27,742 nucleotides of DNA from positions 1 through 27,742 of the forward strand of contig JAJJXM010000159.1 in assembly GCA_024516155.1 (NCBI GenBank), in the 5' to 3' direction. Shown one piece after another: positions 17,145-26,815 of this stretch. The notes under the pieces were generated by a model. It saw nothing but the letters and a program-made list of their open reading frames with translations. It was not told where the DNA came from and ran no database searches. Within the stretch, counting starts at the first letter, position 1; the number at the start of each line of letters is the position of its first letter. This stretch comes from Pyronema omphalodes (lineage: Eukaryota; Ascomycota; Pezizomycetes; Pezizales; Pyronemataceae). The translations under genes and the position numbers were made by a program.

Positions 17145-19096
17145 TCCTGTACTTAAGACCGCTCTTCGACGCACTAATGCAGGAACACCCGTTCGCGTGG
17201 ACCCCCAGTTACATGGATGACGTCGCAATCGTCGTACAGAGTCGAACCCGGAAAGAAAACGCGCGCCTCCTGGAAAAAGTCACCAAAACAGCATTCACTT
17301 GGGCAGCTTCCAACGCTGTGGCCTTTGACGACGCAAAGACGGAACTCCTCCATTTCCACTGGGCGAAGTCAGATACAATCACAGACAATGAAAAAGTAAA
17401 ACTACCGAACGGTACGATAGTGAGCCCTGGGACGCAGGGAGGAGATAAAGATGTTGTACGATGGATTGGTATGTACCTAGACAGACGCCTTACCTTTTAA
17501 GCACATGTACGTAGAAAAACAGCCGCCGCACAAAGAACGCTCAACGCGCTATGCCGATTAGCAAGATATGAAACTGGTCTGTCTCCCCTCGCGACCCGAC
17601 TAATTTTCCAGGCATGCGTCCAAACCCGTGCGGACTTTGGCGCGGCGATATGGTGGACGCGACAGAGAGACCTTGCCTCGAAACTACAAACCCAGCAAAA
17701 TTCAGCCCTACGCCGCATACTCAACGCCTTTAACTCGACTCCCACACTGGCGCTCCATAACGAGACCGCGCTACCTCCGGTATCGATACGCCTGGACCAC
17801 AAGCAACGCCAATATGCACTTCGCGTCCTCACTCTCCCTCCGACACACCCGATCGCACGCCAGTGTCCCACATCTTTCCCCATACCGAGCTTACAATCCG
17901 CCGGTATTGAGATCGCAAACGAGTACGACCATCCGTGGCACAGCACCACACGACAGCCCACGCGCCTCCTCAGCGCTCTACACTGTCTCTCGCCTTGGCT
18001 CCCTCTCAACGCACCGGTCGAAGACACCTCCCTCCCCGTTCCGCTCGACGCCGACGAAAACCTCTTAACCGTCGACATCCCCACAGCCCCGAAACCCGAG
18101 ACAGCGCACGCCCACCTCCTACTCCTAGACAACCTCAGACGACGACGCAATGTCATCATCGCCTACACGGACGGGTCGCAGACCGCGTCTGGCACTGGCG
18201 CCGGATACACCATCAGCACTGGACTACCCACCACCATTAACGCCATCGTACCTATGGGAGACACAGCTGAAGTGTTCGATGCAGAGGTGCGCGCAATTCA
18301 AGAATGCCTCTTAACGTGCTTGAAATACATCGCCCGCCTCAACCTCCACAACCGTCGACTGCACATCTTTAGCGACAACAAAGCTGCGCTCCAACGTGCC
18401 TCACACCTCCGACGCGGCCCCGGCCAGGAAACAGCCCACACTATACATGAGACAGCCAAAGCCCTGCTACAACACGACGTCACAGTCACCCTCCACTGGA
18501 TCCCCGGTCACTCCGACATACGTGGCAGCGATGCCGCAGGCCGCCTGGCTAAACAAGCCACCGAATCCCTCCCGCGTGCGAACCTACCCATTACGCTCAC
18601 CCGGCTACGCAACAAAGCACGCGAGAAGACCGTCGCCGAGTGGACACACTGGTACTCCTCCTCCGATCGACCACACACATACTCTGCCCCGCACCGGAGA
18701 CGCATGGATCCCATCTATGTCGACAACCCCCGGTGGCTCTCTACCGCGATCCTTGGCCTTCGTACAGGACACGGATACTTTCTGGACTACCTGGCACACC
18801 CGCCGACAGACTCCTACCCATCGCGACGTTGTAGCTGCCCGCTACACCCCCCTCAGACCCCTCAGCACCAGCTCCTCAGCTGCCCAGATGACCAGGACGC
18901 CCGGACAACACTTCGACAGGATCTCAAACTCCACAGGAATTCCCGGATCAATCTGGACAACATCCGCTACACCCCCTCCGGCACAGAGGCTCTCTCTTCG
19001 TTTATCTCCGCGACAAAGGTGGCTACTTCGGTATGGGCTCATGCCAGGTTAAGTAGGACTCGCAGGCGAGACCACCCTCGTTCCATTGACAGCTAA
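17145..19096 (+). pseudogene. LINE D ORF2, part 2: RT core, RNase H, C-terminal knuckle
   Basis: It resumes the RT with LLYLRPLFD and the catalytic YMDD (17210-17221), then VVRWIGMYLDRR. TAA at 17498-17500 interrupts (RLTF-stop-AHVRRKTAAAQ), where LINE B reads through (KLSLSYHVKTRL). The same frame stays open from there to TAG-like end at 19094-19096. RNase H has all four acidic positions: IIAYTDGSQT, AEVFDAEVRAIQ, LHIFSDNKAAL and HWIPGHSDIRGSDAAGRLA. The C-terminal knuckle is CSCPLHPPQTPQHQLLSC. Whole ORF2 without C2 would be about 1310 codons, normal for Tad1-like LINEs. The single stop is the only lesion seen in this half. Confidence 0.88.
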
Positions 19097-19725
19097 TAAG
19101 CAGTACCGCTTGACTTCTCCGTGCGTTATAGATTCGTCGTTCTCTTTTGACATCATGTATTCCTTCTCATTTTCTTTGCTTTTCTGTTTCCTTTGTTATC
19201 GCGGGCGGAGTTGGATAGGAGAAGACAGTGGAAGGAGAAGGGACTGGGGTAGGAAGGGGGGACGGGATTGCGCGACGAGAGTTTTTCCTTTGATTATTTC
19301 CTTTCTTTTGTTTTGTTTTTGAGGGCGGAAGGGGTATACGGGATTGCACGAGAAGAGAGAGGCGCGATGGGAAGGGGCAGAGTGGGCCGGCGGAGGTTAT
19401 GTTTTTCTTTTTGTTCGTGGAGGAAATAAAGGCGGGAAAAACGGCTAAAACATGGGAGGGGAAGGGTGGAGGAAAGAGAGGACACCCGGCGCGGTGGCCT
19501 CTGTGCGAACAGGGCACTGGAACAGCAGACGCGGTTGGACAACAAGACCAACGAAGTAATAGTGGGGACAGGACCACAAAATCACAGCCTAAGGGAGGAT
19601 CAGCGGAGGTAGAGACGGGACTTTGTTTTGTTTTTGCTTTTGACTTTCCATGTACTATAAACCTGAACCCTCGTCATAACCAATAAGGTTGCATACGAGT
19701 AATGAATAAACAAACAAACAAACAA
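19097..19725 (+). other. LINE D 3' UTR, hairpin and (AAAC)n tail
   Basis: This 629-bp noncoding stretch alternates T-rich (CTTTTCTGTTTCC) and purine-rich blocks. It contains GTGGAGGAAATAAAGGCGGG (about 19419) and GGGAGGGGAAGGGTGGAGG. The hairpin is AACC-AATAA-GGTT at 19678-19690. The tail is about five AAAC units running into the TSD. Confidence 0.8.
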
Positions 19726-19743
19726 ACAAACACAACAAAACTC
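19726..19743 (+). repeat. TSD of LINE D, right copy
   Basis: This is the second copy of ACAAACACAACAAAACTC. Its first bases merge with the (AAAC)n tail. Confidence 0.9.
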
Positions 19744-19989
19744 CGCCCTCCGCCGAATCCTAAACGCTTTCACCTCGACACCAATCATAGCTCTACACAA
19801 CGAAGCAGCTATCCCCCCGGTTTCAGTCCGCCTACACCACTGCACTCGCAAATACGTCCTTCGTCTCCTCTCCCTTCCCCCCAACCATCCCGTCGTCAAA
19901 CGCTGCCCCTCCTCCTTCCCCATCCCCGATCACTTCCACTCCTCCATCTGCAGCCCATACGGATATGACTATCAATGGCAGTCACCAGC
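19744..19989 (+). pseudogene. LINE B ORF2, part 3: region between RT and RNase H
   Basis: It continues ALRRILNAFTSTPIIALHNEAAIPPVSVRLHHCTRKYVLRLLSLPP and matches LINE D (ALRRILNAFNSTPTLALHNETALPPVSIRLDHKQRQYALRVLTLPP). The frame is open to YGYDYQWQSPA at 19989. The gypsy LTR (TGTCACACCC) begins at 19990. The RNase H and 3' UTR of LINE B should follow the gypsy element outside this window. Confidence 0.88.
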
Positions 19990-21423
19990 TGTCACACCCT
20001 ATATTGTGTGAGTATAGAATAGGTAACATGTATAACATTTAGAGAACATGGCAAACTCGACAGGAGAATGAATAATAAGGTTAGTATCCCGGGCCGGAAC
20101 CCCCTGAGGAGCTCCAGCTAGCCACGTCACGTGATTCGTGACTTTCCGAAAGGACCTCATGAGGATCCCGGCCCGAGGCGTCGCTACCTGTTATTCACTG
20201 TCAGTTTGGGAGGATCACAGATGGATGGGAACGAGGAACAACTTACCTCATGGGTGTCGACTTACCCATGAGAAAACTACAGACGACGCTGATGGAGAAC
20301 AGAAGACGACGGCGAAGGAACACCTCCTTATACTTGAGGATGTGTTCCACCAAGCACGGCTACCAGAGGGCTTGCAAGAGAAGGGAATTCTCAGGAGCAT
20401 GCAAGGCAGGCGAATTGAATCATCCGAGGTCTGAGTTGGGCGGATAGTCGGCCAAGGAAGAAGGCAGAGTCTAGTCAGCCAACAGGAGTGGAGCGCAGGA
20501 CAAGGGTCAACATTGCATCAGCATGAGACGACGTTCTGCAGCAAGGAACACCACTCAGGAAACTGTTGGACGGAACTGATATGACGCGACCTTAGGCCAA
20601 TGACTACCAACTGCAAGATAAGACGGCGTTTGCGTACACACCAGGGTGTGGCTGCGCGCAAGTGCGCGCAGGTGGGGCAAATGACATCACACAGGAATGT
20701 GACGGGGCAGTGCGCTCCGGTAGGGCATGGTACGCCTTATGATGTCAGATTCCTTCACTCGCAATCGAGATTCTCTAGGGAGATCTATGATCAAGACGAC
20801 TCATAAGATATATGACTCACATGTCATTATCAGAGGAGTCACTGCATTATGCGCTCAAGTGGAGTCACCCTCCACTAGGCGCTTAATCCCAATACCTGAT
20901 TGGAAGGTGTGGTAGCACGGCAAGGAATGTCAAGGATTAATCTGACACGAAGGTCATCATGCAAGTGAGCAATTAATATAATTGCGCATGCAGCATGATG
21001 CGAGCCATCAGCAGATTTGTCAAAGAATTGACTCACGTCTTATCTCCTAAGCTTAGTTTGGAAGTTGGTTCCCTTGGGAAGTCTGGGCGAACTTGTAGAC
21101 GAAAGTCTATAAAAGACCCTAAGTCTTCCCACCGTCTCCTCCAGCATCAGCAACTTGATCTCTTGTTACGACTATACCTTTCTACACCAAATACCTCAGG
21201 ACGAGACCCTTAAGTTTATTCGGCCTGTGATCGATTAGTTTACTTCCTAGCTTCTTGGGAACTCTATTAGTTGATTATCTTTCAAGCGAAGCACGAACTG
21301 ATCGGAAAAGCCTCTCTATTGAAAGCCACAATAGCCAGGTTCACACTATAAACTTAAGGCTCAAGCTACTAAGTTTACTTTTCGACACGTATACGGAAGA
21401 CCCTCTTCTAGGGCAAGACGACA
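19990..21423 (+). repeat. 5' LTR of gypsy-2 (right border uncertain)
   Basis: It starts TGTCACACCCTATATTGTGT, and positions 19990-20203 align to 27530-27742. The right border cannot be checked because the 3' LTR is cut by the window. A plausible end is ..TAGGGCAAGACGACA at 21423, which loosely mirrors the start (TGTC..CCCTA). I could not recognise a tRNA primer-binding site after it. The LTR holds several perfect hairpins (20247-20272, 20637-20650, 20652-20671, 20858-20876, 20955-21000) and a TATA box. No gene is seen; short ORFs here look spurious. Confidence 0.65.
21108..21115 (+). promoter_or_regulatory. TATA box of gypsy-2 LTR
   Basis: TATAAAAG lies about 365 bp upstream of the gag ATG within the LTR. 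It would place the start of R near 21138 and make U3 about 1.15 kb. The motif is clear, but its use is inferred. Confidence 0.6.
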
Positions 21424-21472
21424 CCAAAAGATCCTCCTACAAAAAACTACAAACAAAAACATTCAACCAACA

Positions 21473-23662
21473 ATGGCCGCTCGAAGAATCACCGGCACTT
21501 CCCTTCACGACGATGGACTTGATGCTCCAATGGGCGATACTGTCAGCATCACCCGCCCTCGCTCTTGGGAGGAAGTTACTTCGGTTGGAACTCCTAGAGT
21601 CCACCATGGAACTACCCTCCATCTGGGAGAAGTCCCTGACTGGGTCATTCTAATGATGGAAAGAATGAACGCCAATGAGGAGGATATCAAGAGGTTGGTT
21701 GAGGCAGTCGGATCTGGGGCTGCTATGAATGAAGAGTTACAGCGGATGAAAGGGTTGTATCAGGAAATGGCCCAGGGTATGCAAAAGGCCTATGATACCT
21801 TGGCAAAGAAAGGGGACCTGGACCAGGAGATCAACGTACAAACCGTGACGCGACTCGTTCAGGCCAGCAACGACTTTGCCGGCCAAGTTTGGAGGACAAT
21901 TGGCAATCTTGCCACAGACACAAAGGCTAAAGAAGCAGCCAACCAAGCGGCTGCTGAAAGGCTCAATCACGGCATTCAAACAACGAATGCTATCCTCGAA
22001 GCCTTTACCCAAAGACAACTCGAAATTAATAAAGAAATTGAGGAATGGGCAGTTGAGAAAAATACACAGGACGCCATTAGGAAGCAGGACGATGAGCAAA
22101 GGGATAGGCGAATCGCAGCTCTGTCTAAGGCTGAAGAGATGCATCAGCAGCGCTTACTGGACTATTATGAACAAAGGGAGGAAGAGAAATTGGAGCTGGT
22201 AAACAAGGTTATTGACCTTGTTATGTCAAAGATCCAGAGAAAGGAGCATTTCGATGCTAAGTCTCTAACCGAGGCTATGCATGAGGAGATGACTCCCAGA
22301 CCTCCCTCTCTTGGCAGAGCACCCGAAGTCCCGTTGCCTCCTTCAGTTGATGGATCTGTTCAAAATGGCGGCAGAAACGGTGGTAGAGGAAGCAAGCCAC
22401 CAGGAGGAGGACTCCCACCACCTCCACCACCACCATCTGACCCTTCTGACGACGAAGATTCAGATGATGAATACATCAGGAAAGCCTTGGAGAGAAAGCG
22501 CCAGGAACGCAAGGAAAAGGCAAAACAAAAGAACCCGGAAACAAAGAATGCAACAGAGGCATTCTTAGAATCACTTGTTAATAAATTGCAGCAATCTGGA
22601 GTCAATGAGCCGAGGAGACCCAAGATGCCAGAAATGAAGGCTCCTCAATATTTTTCTGGAAAGGATAAAAATTTGTTTAGGGCTTGGTGGATGTCTGTTC
22701 AAGATTACATCGCAACATACGCCAAGGCCTTTCCGGATGAGGACGATCAGGTTAAATGGGTTGGAAGCTTACTTACGCACAAGGCGTTAAGTTGGCACCA
22801 GGAAAGGCGGAAATCTATCCAGAGGCAAGGACTGAAGGATACATGGGTAGCTTTCTCAAGTTCAATTGAAACAAGATTTGAGGATAAGCGGGAGGCCCAG
22901 AAGGATGTTAAAAGGATTACAGAGCTCCAGTATGATGGAGATATTGATGATTATATTACCAAATTGGAGGACCTGAATATGCGTGTTGGAGCAATCGGTC
23001 CGATGTACAGGAACGTAATTTGGGAGGCCATGACACCGGCCATTAAAAAGATGGTATATCAAAGGTTTGGGGGGATCCCAACTGACGACGAAGCAATGAT
23101 TGATGCAGTCAAAGAAGCTGCTCACGTTGTTGAAAATTTGGATGAAGAATTGAAGGGTCACAAAAAGAAGTCTTTGGAAGTACGGGAGGACCGTCATAAG
23201 GACAAGGGAAAACATAAAGAGACTGTGCGCCCTAAGGAGGTGCAGCACAAAGATAAATTCAAGGACAAGAAGGAGAAAAAAGGTTTCACTGGAAAGAAGG
23301 ACAAGAAGTCCATTTTTGCATCGGGGAGAGAGGCTCTGAACAATGTTCCTCAGAGCGAAATCGACAAACATAAAAAGGATAAGGCTGACTGTTGGAGATG
23401 CGGACGATCTGGGCACAAAATGTTTGATTGTTACGCTAAAAAGACAGTTGGAGGAACAGAGCTCTCTGGAGAAGGAAAGGTTGCTTCCTCTGGCAAGAGG
23501 AAGAGAGACGATGATGATGATGGAAATAAAGGGCAGGAGAAGCCCAAAGAAACAAAAAAGACAAAGACCGCAGCAGTGCGGCAGGATGAGGATGAGATAA
23601 TGGAAGATGCTCAGCCCAGGATTTGGGAGATTGAGCAAAATGATGAGGAGTCGGATTTTTAA
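21473..23662 (+). CDS. gag: Gypsy-2 Gag (729 aa), intact
   Basis: ATG 21473 follows an A-rich leader (CATTCAACCAACA). Gag forms the particle and packages RNA. Residues about 65-230 are helical and coiled-coil-like (EELQRMKGLYQEMAQGMQKAY.., QRLLDYYEQREEEKLELVNKV). A Pro-rich and acidic linker follows (PPPPPPPSDPSDDEDSDDEY, about 315-345). The retrotrans_gag core is about 391-560 (PQYFSGKDKNLFRAWWMSVQDYI.. to ..AHVVENL). A Lys-rich stretch leads to one CCHC knuckle CWRCGRSGHKMFDC (23390-23431, residues 640-653). The C-terminus is acidic (DEDEIMEDAQPRIWEIEQNDEESDF). TAA is at 23660-23662. No break is seen. Confidence 0.92.
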   Translation: MAARRITGTSLHDDGLDAPMGDTVSITRPRSWEEVTSVGTPRVHHGTTLHLGEVPDWVILMMERMNANEEDIKRLVEAVGSGAAMNEELQRMKGLYQEMAQGMQKAYDTLAKKGDLDQEINVQTVTRLVQASNDFAGQVWRTIGNLATDTKAKEAANQAAAERLNHGIQTTNAILEAFTQRQLEINKEIEEWAVEKNTQDAIRKQDDEQRDRRIAALSKAEEMHQQRLLDYYEQREEEKLELVNKVIDLVMSKIQRKEHFDAKSLTEAMHEEMTPRPPSLGRAPEVPLPPSVDGSVQNGGRNGGRGSKPPGGGLPPPPPPPSDPSDDEDSDDEYIRKALERKRQERKEKAKQKNPETKNATEAFLESLVNKLQQSGVNEPRRPKMPEMKAPQYFSGKDKNLFRAWWMSVQDYIATYAKAFPDEDDQVKWVGSLLTHKALSWHQERRKSIQRQGLKDTWVAFSSSIETRFEDKREAQKDVKRITELQYDGDIDDYITKLEDLNMRVGAIGPMYRNVIWEAMTPAIKKMVYQRFGGIPTDDEAMIDAVKEAAHVVENLDEELKGHKKKSLEVREDRHKDKGKHKETVRPKEVQHKDKFKDKKEKKGFTGKKDKKSIFASGREALNNVPQSEIDKHKKDKADCWRCGRSGHKMFDCYAKKTVGGTELSGEGKVASSGKRKRDDDDDGNKGQEKPKETKKTKTAAVRQDEDEIMEDAQPRIWEIEQNDEESDF
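23647..23662 (+). promoter_or_regulatory. gag/pol overlap, candidate -1 frameshift region
   Basis: Pol frame 1 opens after TGA at 23644-23646 and gag frame 2 closes at 23662, leaving a 16-nt overlap. It contains a T5 run touching the gag stop (GGATTTTTAAG). Slipping back one base on this run would turn TTT-TAA into TTT-TTA and enter pol. This is not a classical heptamer, so the mechanism is a suggestion. Confidence 0.45.
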
Positions 23663-25899
23663 GATCCTCTAGGGTTGCGTCACCTGAGGAGGAGGAATGT
23701 ACATCTGACGCAGGAAATATTATATGTTGTGGAACAAAAAGAAAATCAACAGACAACTTGGGGTCGATCAAGACAAAAAATCGACGAACCGACAATGGAA
23801 CCCCTTCCAAGGAGATAACAAAGGAAGCCTTGGTTCCACCTTATCACGGAAAAAGGCCAATAATCAACATGGTGTTGAATTGGTCAAAGAACAAACTTCG
23901 GACGGTGCGAGTCCTACTTGATACAGGCTCCACCTCAGCTTTACTGGACAAAGGTTTTGTCCAAACTTACAAAATTCCTACTGTGAAGAGAGACCAGCCT
24001 CTTCAAATACGCAACTTCAATAATGAGGTAGTTGCTGGAGCTGGAGAATTCTTTACAGTTCCTTTTATGCTGCAGCACAAACGGCACTTCGCAGCAGAAT
24101 CCTTCGAAGTCGCCCCTCTTGACAGCGACTGCGACGCCATCTTACCGTACTGGTGGATGGCAAAACATCAACCTTGCAACATGTGGGGAGACAGCAATAA
24201 CATCTCCTTCACAACACCACGTTGCACTGAAAATTGTACTAAGGCTCAGGCCAGTACATTTTCTCTCAAGGTCGACCACCGTGTACTCGACCACCCTGAG
24301 GCCTCAGTTATAGGCCATATTTCAGCTGTTGCCACTAAGGAGGAGTTATCTGAGGCACTTCAACAAGTACCTGAGAAATTCCGTAAGTGGATCAACATCA
24401 TGACAAAGGAAGCAGCAGACAAGCTTCCTGAACACAAACCCTATGACCACGCCATAGACTTGAAGGAAGGGGAAACTCCTCCTTGGGGACCAGTCTATGC
24501 GCTTAATGAAGTGGAGCTGGAAACATTGAGAGAATGGTTAAAGGAAATGCTAAGGACAGGAAAGATTAGACCATCAAAATCTCCTGCCGCAGCACCAATT
24601 CTCTTCGTGCCAAAACCCCATGGGCGAGGTTTAAGGCTTTGTGTCGATTACAGGGGGATCAATAAAATAACAATAGCAAATCGCTACCCCCTCCCTCTTA
24701 TGTCTGAATTACAAGACAGAGTAAGAGGAGCTAAGTTCTTCACGAAAATGGATTTGAAGAACGGTTACCATTTGATTAGGATCAAAGAAGGAGATGAGTG
24801 GAAAACTGCTTTTAGATGCAGGTATGGGCTATATGAATTTTTGGTAATGCCTTTTGGCTTAAGCAATGCACCGGCCACGTTCCAAGATATGATGAATCAT
24901 ATCTTTAGGGATATGTTGGACCAGGGAGTAATTGCTTATATTGATGATGTCCTGATTTATGCGGAAACGGAGGAGGAACATGATAAATTGGTTAAGGAAG
25001 TCCTAAAGAGACTGGAAGAAAATGGGCTGGTAATATCTCCGGAAAAATGTGTTTGGGGGACAAACAAAGTGGAATTTTTGGGGTATATTATAAGCGAAAA
25101 GGGAATTGAGATGGCAAAGGATAAAGTGGAAACCGTCCTGGTTTGGGAACCTCCTAAATCCTTGAAAGAGACACAAGGCTTTCTTGGATTTGCAAACTTC
25201 TATCGCCGTTTCATAAAGGACTTCTCAAGAATTTGTCGTCCTCTTACTGAATCAACCAAGGGCGATCCGAAGAAGTGGGAATGGACTGTTGCCATGGAAT
25301 TGGCATTTGATGAGTTAAAGCAGAGGTTTACGAAGGCACCAATATTGGGTCATTTTGATCCTAAAAAGGTTTGCATAGTTGAAACTGATGCTTCTGACTT
25401 TGCCTTAGGCGCAGTCCTTTCTCAGAAAGGAGAGGACGGAAAGCTGCACCCTATTGCTTTTCATTCTAGGAAATTCACTCCAGCAGAGATTAATTACGAA
25501 ATCCATGATAAGGAGCTTTTAGCTATTGTGGATTCGTTTAAGATTTGGAGAAGATACCTGGAAGGAGCAATGCATACGGTTCAAGTATTCAGCGACCATC
25601 AAAATTTAGAGTACTTCACCACAACAAAAGTACTCAATCGTCGCCAAGCAAGATGGGCTCAAGAACTTGCTGGTATTGACTTTAAGATTTTTTACAGACC
25701 TGGGAATAAGAATGGAAAGCCAGATGCTTTGTCAAGGCGTCCGGAGTTCCGCCCTGAAAAGGGGGGGGGTGAGGATCAGCCGATTACGACTATCCTTCAC
25801 AAAGAACATTTTGCCACCATTTCAGCAATCAGCAGTGGAGGTGAAGGAACATCATTCATTGTTTTCTTCGGCACGGCTCAATTCCATTCCTTCTATTAA
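23647..25899 (+). CDS. pol: Gypsy-2 Pol, 5' part: protease, RT, RNase H
   Basis: The frame is open from 23647 and has no good ATG at its head, so it is probably made as Gag-Pol. Protease: VLLDTGSTSALLD with DTG at 23920-23928. RT: LRLCVDYRGIN, NRYPLPLM, MDLKNGYHLIRI, YGLYEFLVMPFGLSNAPATFQ, YIDD (24937-24948), GFLGFANFYRRFI. RNase H: VETDASDFALGAVLSQ, NYEIHDKELLAIVDSF, VFSDHQNLEYF. The end of the RNase H/tether region is RQARWAQELAGIDFKIFYRPGNKNGKPDALSRRP. After a G run (25759-25767) the frame still reads HKEHFATISAISSGGEG. Homology then moves to the +1 frame, so one base was gained (or two lost) at about 25845-25890, and the stop at 25899 is premature. Confidence 0.9.
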   Translation, partial: GVGFLRSSRVASPEEEECTSDAGNIICCGTKRKSTDNLGSIKTKNRRTDNGTPSKEITKEALVPPYHGKRPIINMVLNWSKNKLRTVRVLLDTGSTSALLDKGFVQTYKIPTVKRDQPLQIRNFNNEVVAGAGEFFTVPFMLQHKRHFAAESFEVAPLDSDCDAILPYWWMAKHQPCNMWGDSNNISFTTPRCTENCTKAQASTFSLKVDHRVLDHPEASVIGHISAVATKEELSEALQQVPEKFRKWINIMTKEAADKLPEHKPYDHAIDLKEGETPPWGPVYALNEVELETLREWLKEMLRTGKIRPSKSPAAAPILFVPKPHGRGLRLCVDYRGINKITIANRYPLPLMSELQDRVRGAKFFTKMDLKNGYHLIRIKEGDEWKTAFRCRYGLYEFLVMPFGLSNAPATFQDMMNHIFRDMLDQGVIAYIDDVLIYAETEEEHDKLVKEVLKRLEENGLVISPEKCVWGTNKVEFLGYIISEKGIEMAKDKVETVLVWEPPKSLKETQGFLGFANFYRRFIKDFSRICRPLTESTKGDPKKWEWTVAMELAFDELKQRFTKAPILGHFDPKKVCIVETDASDFALGAVLSQKGEDGKLHPIAFHSRKFTPAEINYEIHDKELLAIVDSFKIWRRYLEGAMHTVQVFSDHQNLEYFTTTKVLNRRQARWAQELAGIDFKIFYRPGNKNGKPDALSRRPEFRPEKGGGEDQPITTILHKEHFATISAISSGGEGTSFIVFFGTAQFHSFY

Positions 25900-26815
25900 A
25901 TGGTCTGGAGAATTTTTAAAGATGGTTAAAGAGGCTGGAGAACTGGACGAAAATTATAAAAAAGCAGCAAACAAAATAAAAGATCCACTAACGATAGAAG
26001 ATGGCATAATCTATCGGAAAGAGAAGTTATGGGTGCCAAAGGATTTAGTCAACATGGTACTGGAATCAGAGCACGACTCGAAGATTGCAGGACACTTTGG
26101 TCAGGATAAGACCATTGAATTAATAAGAAGAAACTTTTGGTGGCCGAAGATGGATGAACAAATAATTGAATATATACAAAGCTGTTTGGAATGTCAGAAG
26201 GACAAGACGGCTAGGCACCTTAAGTATGGGATGTTGCAACCTTTGGAATTAACATATGCCCCATGGCAATCTATTGCTATGGATTTTATTACCGACCTAC
26301 CAGAATCTAATGGGTGTGATCAACTATGGGTTATAGTTGATCGATTTACTAAAATGGCACACTTCATTCCTTTACAGAAAGACGGCAAGACAACTGCAGA
26401 CCTTGCCAGAATATTCGCAAAGGAAATTTGGAAGTTGCATGGCTTACCCAAGGATATAGTGTCGGATCGAGACTCCAGGTTTACAAGCACCACCTGGAAA
26501 GCATTTCTTGGAACGTTAGGAATAAAACCAAGAATGTCAACAGCCTTCCACCCACAGACAGACGGACAAACGGAACGGCTTAATCAAACAATTGAAGCTT
26601 ACCTCCGCTCTTTTGTTAACCATGAAATGGACGACTGGGCTGATCTCTTACCCATGGCTGAGTTCGCATACAACAACTCAGTCACCAGCGCAACTGGACT
26701 TTCACCCTTTTACGCTAACTATGGGTTCTACCCAAATACGAGCAACCCTTCGGCAACTGCTGTGCGCAACCCAGCCAGCAAAAGCCTACGCCCACTGGAT
26801 GCATACGATTCATGA
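25880..26815 (+). pseudogene. pol: Gypsy-2 Pol, integrase core (frameshifted from upstream)
   Basis: It lies in the +1 frame relative to the upstream pol ORF. It shows SIPSIKWSGEFLKMVKEAGELDENY, then the HHCC zinc domain (HDSKIAGHFGQDKTIELIRR..SCLECQK). The DDE core has MDFITDLPES, IVSDRDSRF and QTDGQTERLNQTIE. The target-binding region NNSVTSATGLSPFYANYG follows. The acidic triad is intact. Near 26779-26783 (AAAA run) the frame shifts and the ORF ends at TGA 26813-26815; the true sequence (AKAYAHWMHTIHEGAKLALQK) continues in the next frame. Confidence 0.85.

Larger units (their letters stand above)
9013..19725 (+). mobile_element. LINE D (Tad1-like), about 6.7 kb, split by C2
   Basis: It is complete from 5' box to (AAAC)n tail and flanked by TSDs. 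Its own sequence is 9013-13122 and 17145-19725, about 6.69 kb once C2 is removed. The order is 5' UTR (435 bp), ORF1, ORF2 (EN-RT-RNase H-knuckle) and 3' UTR (629 bp). All catalytic motifs I can check are present. ORF1 carries one stop and one frameshift; ORF2 carries one stop plus shifts in the poly-proline linker. It is the best template in the window for the family. Confidence 0.9.
2267..19989 (+). mobile_element. LINE B (Tad1-like), split by C1 and LINE D, interrupted by gypsy-2
   Basis: Its own sequence is at 2267-5379, 7388-9012 and 19744-19989. Protein homology to LINE D continues in order across each gap: EN to linker across C1, and the post-RT region across LINE D (..LIQTQQNS then ALRRILNAF..). 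The 5' end carries the same box as LINE D, so it is full-length at the 5' side. At 19989 it is cut by a gypsy LTR. Its RNase H and 3' end should lie beyond the window. Multiple frameshifts make it inactive. Confidence 0.85.

Noticed and set aside
19086..19322. 78-codon ORF after LINE D ORF2
   Set aside because: It lies in the T-rich 3' UTR, has no motif, and no counterpart is seen in LINE A.
20138..21250. Several 60-100 codon ORFs in the gypsy LTR
   Set aside because: They lie inside LTR sequence before the TATA box, lack domains and are not needed to explain the element.
21330..21345. CCAGGTTCACA-like word as a tRNA primer-binding site
   Set aside because: It does not begin with TGG after a CA LTR end and I cannot match it to a tRNA 3' end with confidence.
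22862..23638. 258-codon minus-strand ORF opposite gag
   Set aside because: Hydrophobic antisense reading of a Lys/Glu-rich gag segment; no start context or homology that I recognise.
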